DNA from: Spiroplasma poulsonii
Lineage (GTDB): Bacteria; Bacillota_I; Bacilli_A; Mycoplasmatales; Mycoplasmataceae
Assembly: GCF_009866525.1 (NCBI RefSeq)
Contig: NZ_CM020866.1
Span: 156,586-194,470 of the forward strand
DNA length: 37,885 bases
Direction of reading: 5' to 3'
The notes under the pieces are model-generated. The model searched no databases, was not told the DNA's origin, and saw nothing but the letters and a program-made list of their open reading frames with translations. Made by a program: the position numbers and the translations under genes. Of the stretch, positions 37,587 to 37,885 are shown piece after piece (within the stretch, counting starts at the first letter, position 1; each line of letters starts with the position of its first letter).

Positions 37587-37885
37587 TTACTTTTTAACTA
37601 GTCGATTTGAAATAATGTTATGACGACCAACTTTGGCTTGATCAATACCATTTAATTGTACAGCATCACCAGTAAAACCAAATTAATTTTTGCTAAAGAT
37701 TGACCAACCCCATAGATATCTACTGGCACCCCTTCCGTCTCAAATTCAATAATTTTTTGAACATTAAATCCTGAAGAAACAATAATTTTAACATAATCAT
37801 AACCTTGCTGATTTAACGCTTGTCGCAGGGCCCAAACTAAATGTTTATTGACCCCCCTAATTTCATCAACGGAGTATTGTTTTTC
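37587..37885 (-). pseudogene. pncB: Nicotinate phosphoribosyltransferase, 3' part with a frameshift
   Basis: The gene enters from the right edge. The segments VNKHLVWALRQALNQQG, VKIIVSSGFNVQKI and GVPVDIYGVGQSL match the C-terminal barrel of nicotinate phosphoribosyltransferase, the first enzyme of NAD salvage from nicotinate. The ending AKVGRHN is also typical. After LAKIN the frame shifts by one base (near 37,685): one more T in AATTTGG would restore FGFTGDAVQLNG and the stop at 37587. The catalytic part lies outside the window. Whether the frameshift is real cannot be decided here. Confidence 0.75.

Noticed and set aside
1-37885. tRNA or rRNA genes
   Set aside because: I looked for cloverleaf-type GC-rich segments and rRNA-like blocks and saw none; the few GC-rich stretches are phage hairpins.

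Overview
The window comes from a Spiroplasma, most likely of the S. citri group. It is very AT-rich. TGA codes for tryptophan inside almost every gene (recT, tyrS, sufB, clp-like and others), so genes must be read with genetic code 4; read with the standard code, many genes fall into pieces. Plectrovirus (SpV1-type filamentous phage) genes, lipoproteins with a Spiroplasma-style signal peptide and a spiralin-like domain agree with this.

Region 1 (1-about 14,233) is phage-derived. From the left, plus-strand genes encode the end of a large protein with a spiralin-like C-terminus, a protein with a KTSC-like segment, a 400-residue protein with a tail-fibre-type motif, and two membrane proteins. 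They meet, at a terminator, a minus-strand set: ribbon-helix-helix-like protein, RuvC-like resolvase, RecT annealing protein, a helical protein beside RecT, and several small proteins. A GC-rich, hairpin-filled stretch without clear genes (6,640-7,110) is a candidate phage origin. The minus-strand virion block follows (7,633-12,036): small membrane proteins, a Zot-like assembly ATPase, the major coat protein and accessory proteins. It is interrupted by a plus-strand membrane-protein gene lying inside a 28-bp inverted repeat. The right edge is decayed: a phage gene fragment, an IS5-family copy and an IS30-type transposase that has lost its N-terminus, bracketed by a 34-bp direct repeat. Immediately beyond it an ABC permease gene is truncated.

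Region 2 (14,264-28,614) is mostly chromosomal housekeeping: ABC ATPase with truncated permease; a compact operon of a Clp-type AAA+ protein, a radical SAM protein and a thiol peroxidase; a HIT hydrolase; a frameshifted small gene; two large lipoproteins; and, divergently, the complete sufCDSUB iron-sulfur cluster operon. A 42-bp perfect palindrome lies between the lipoprotein and suf genes.

Region 3 (28,614-33,630) is an insertion-sequence hot spot. Four nearly identical copies of a 1,067-bp IS5-family element lie in under 5 kb. They disrupt a 5-formyltetrahydrofolate cyclo-ligase-like gene and split one small gene into three parts. Each clean insertion has a 3-bp ATT/AAT duplication.

Region 4 (33,631-37,885) holds a small membrane protein, tyrS, a YtxH-like/DUF948-like pair, a charged helical protein with two compensating frameshifts, and the end of a nicotinate phosphoribosyltransferase gene. 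One-base frameshifts at short runs of A or T recur across the window (near 210, 12,900, 19,545, 37,150, 37,225 and 37,685), so either real decay or uncorrected sequencing error must be considered.
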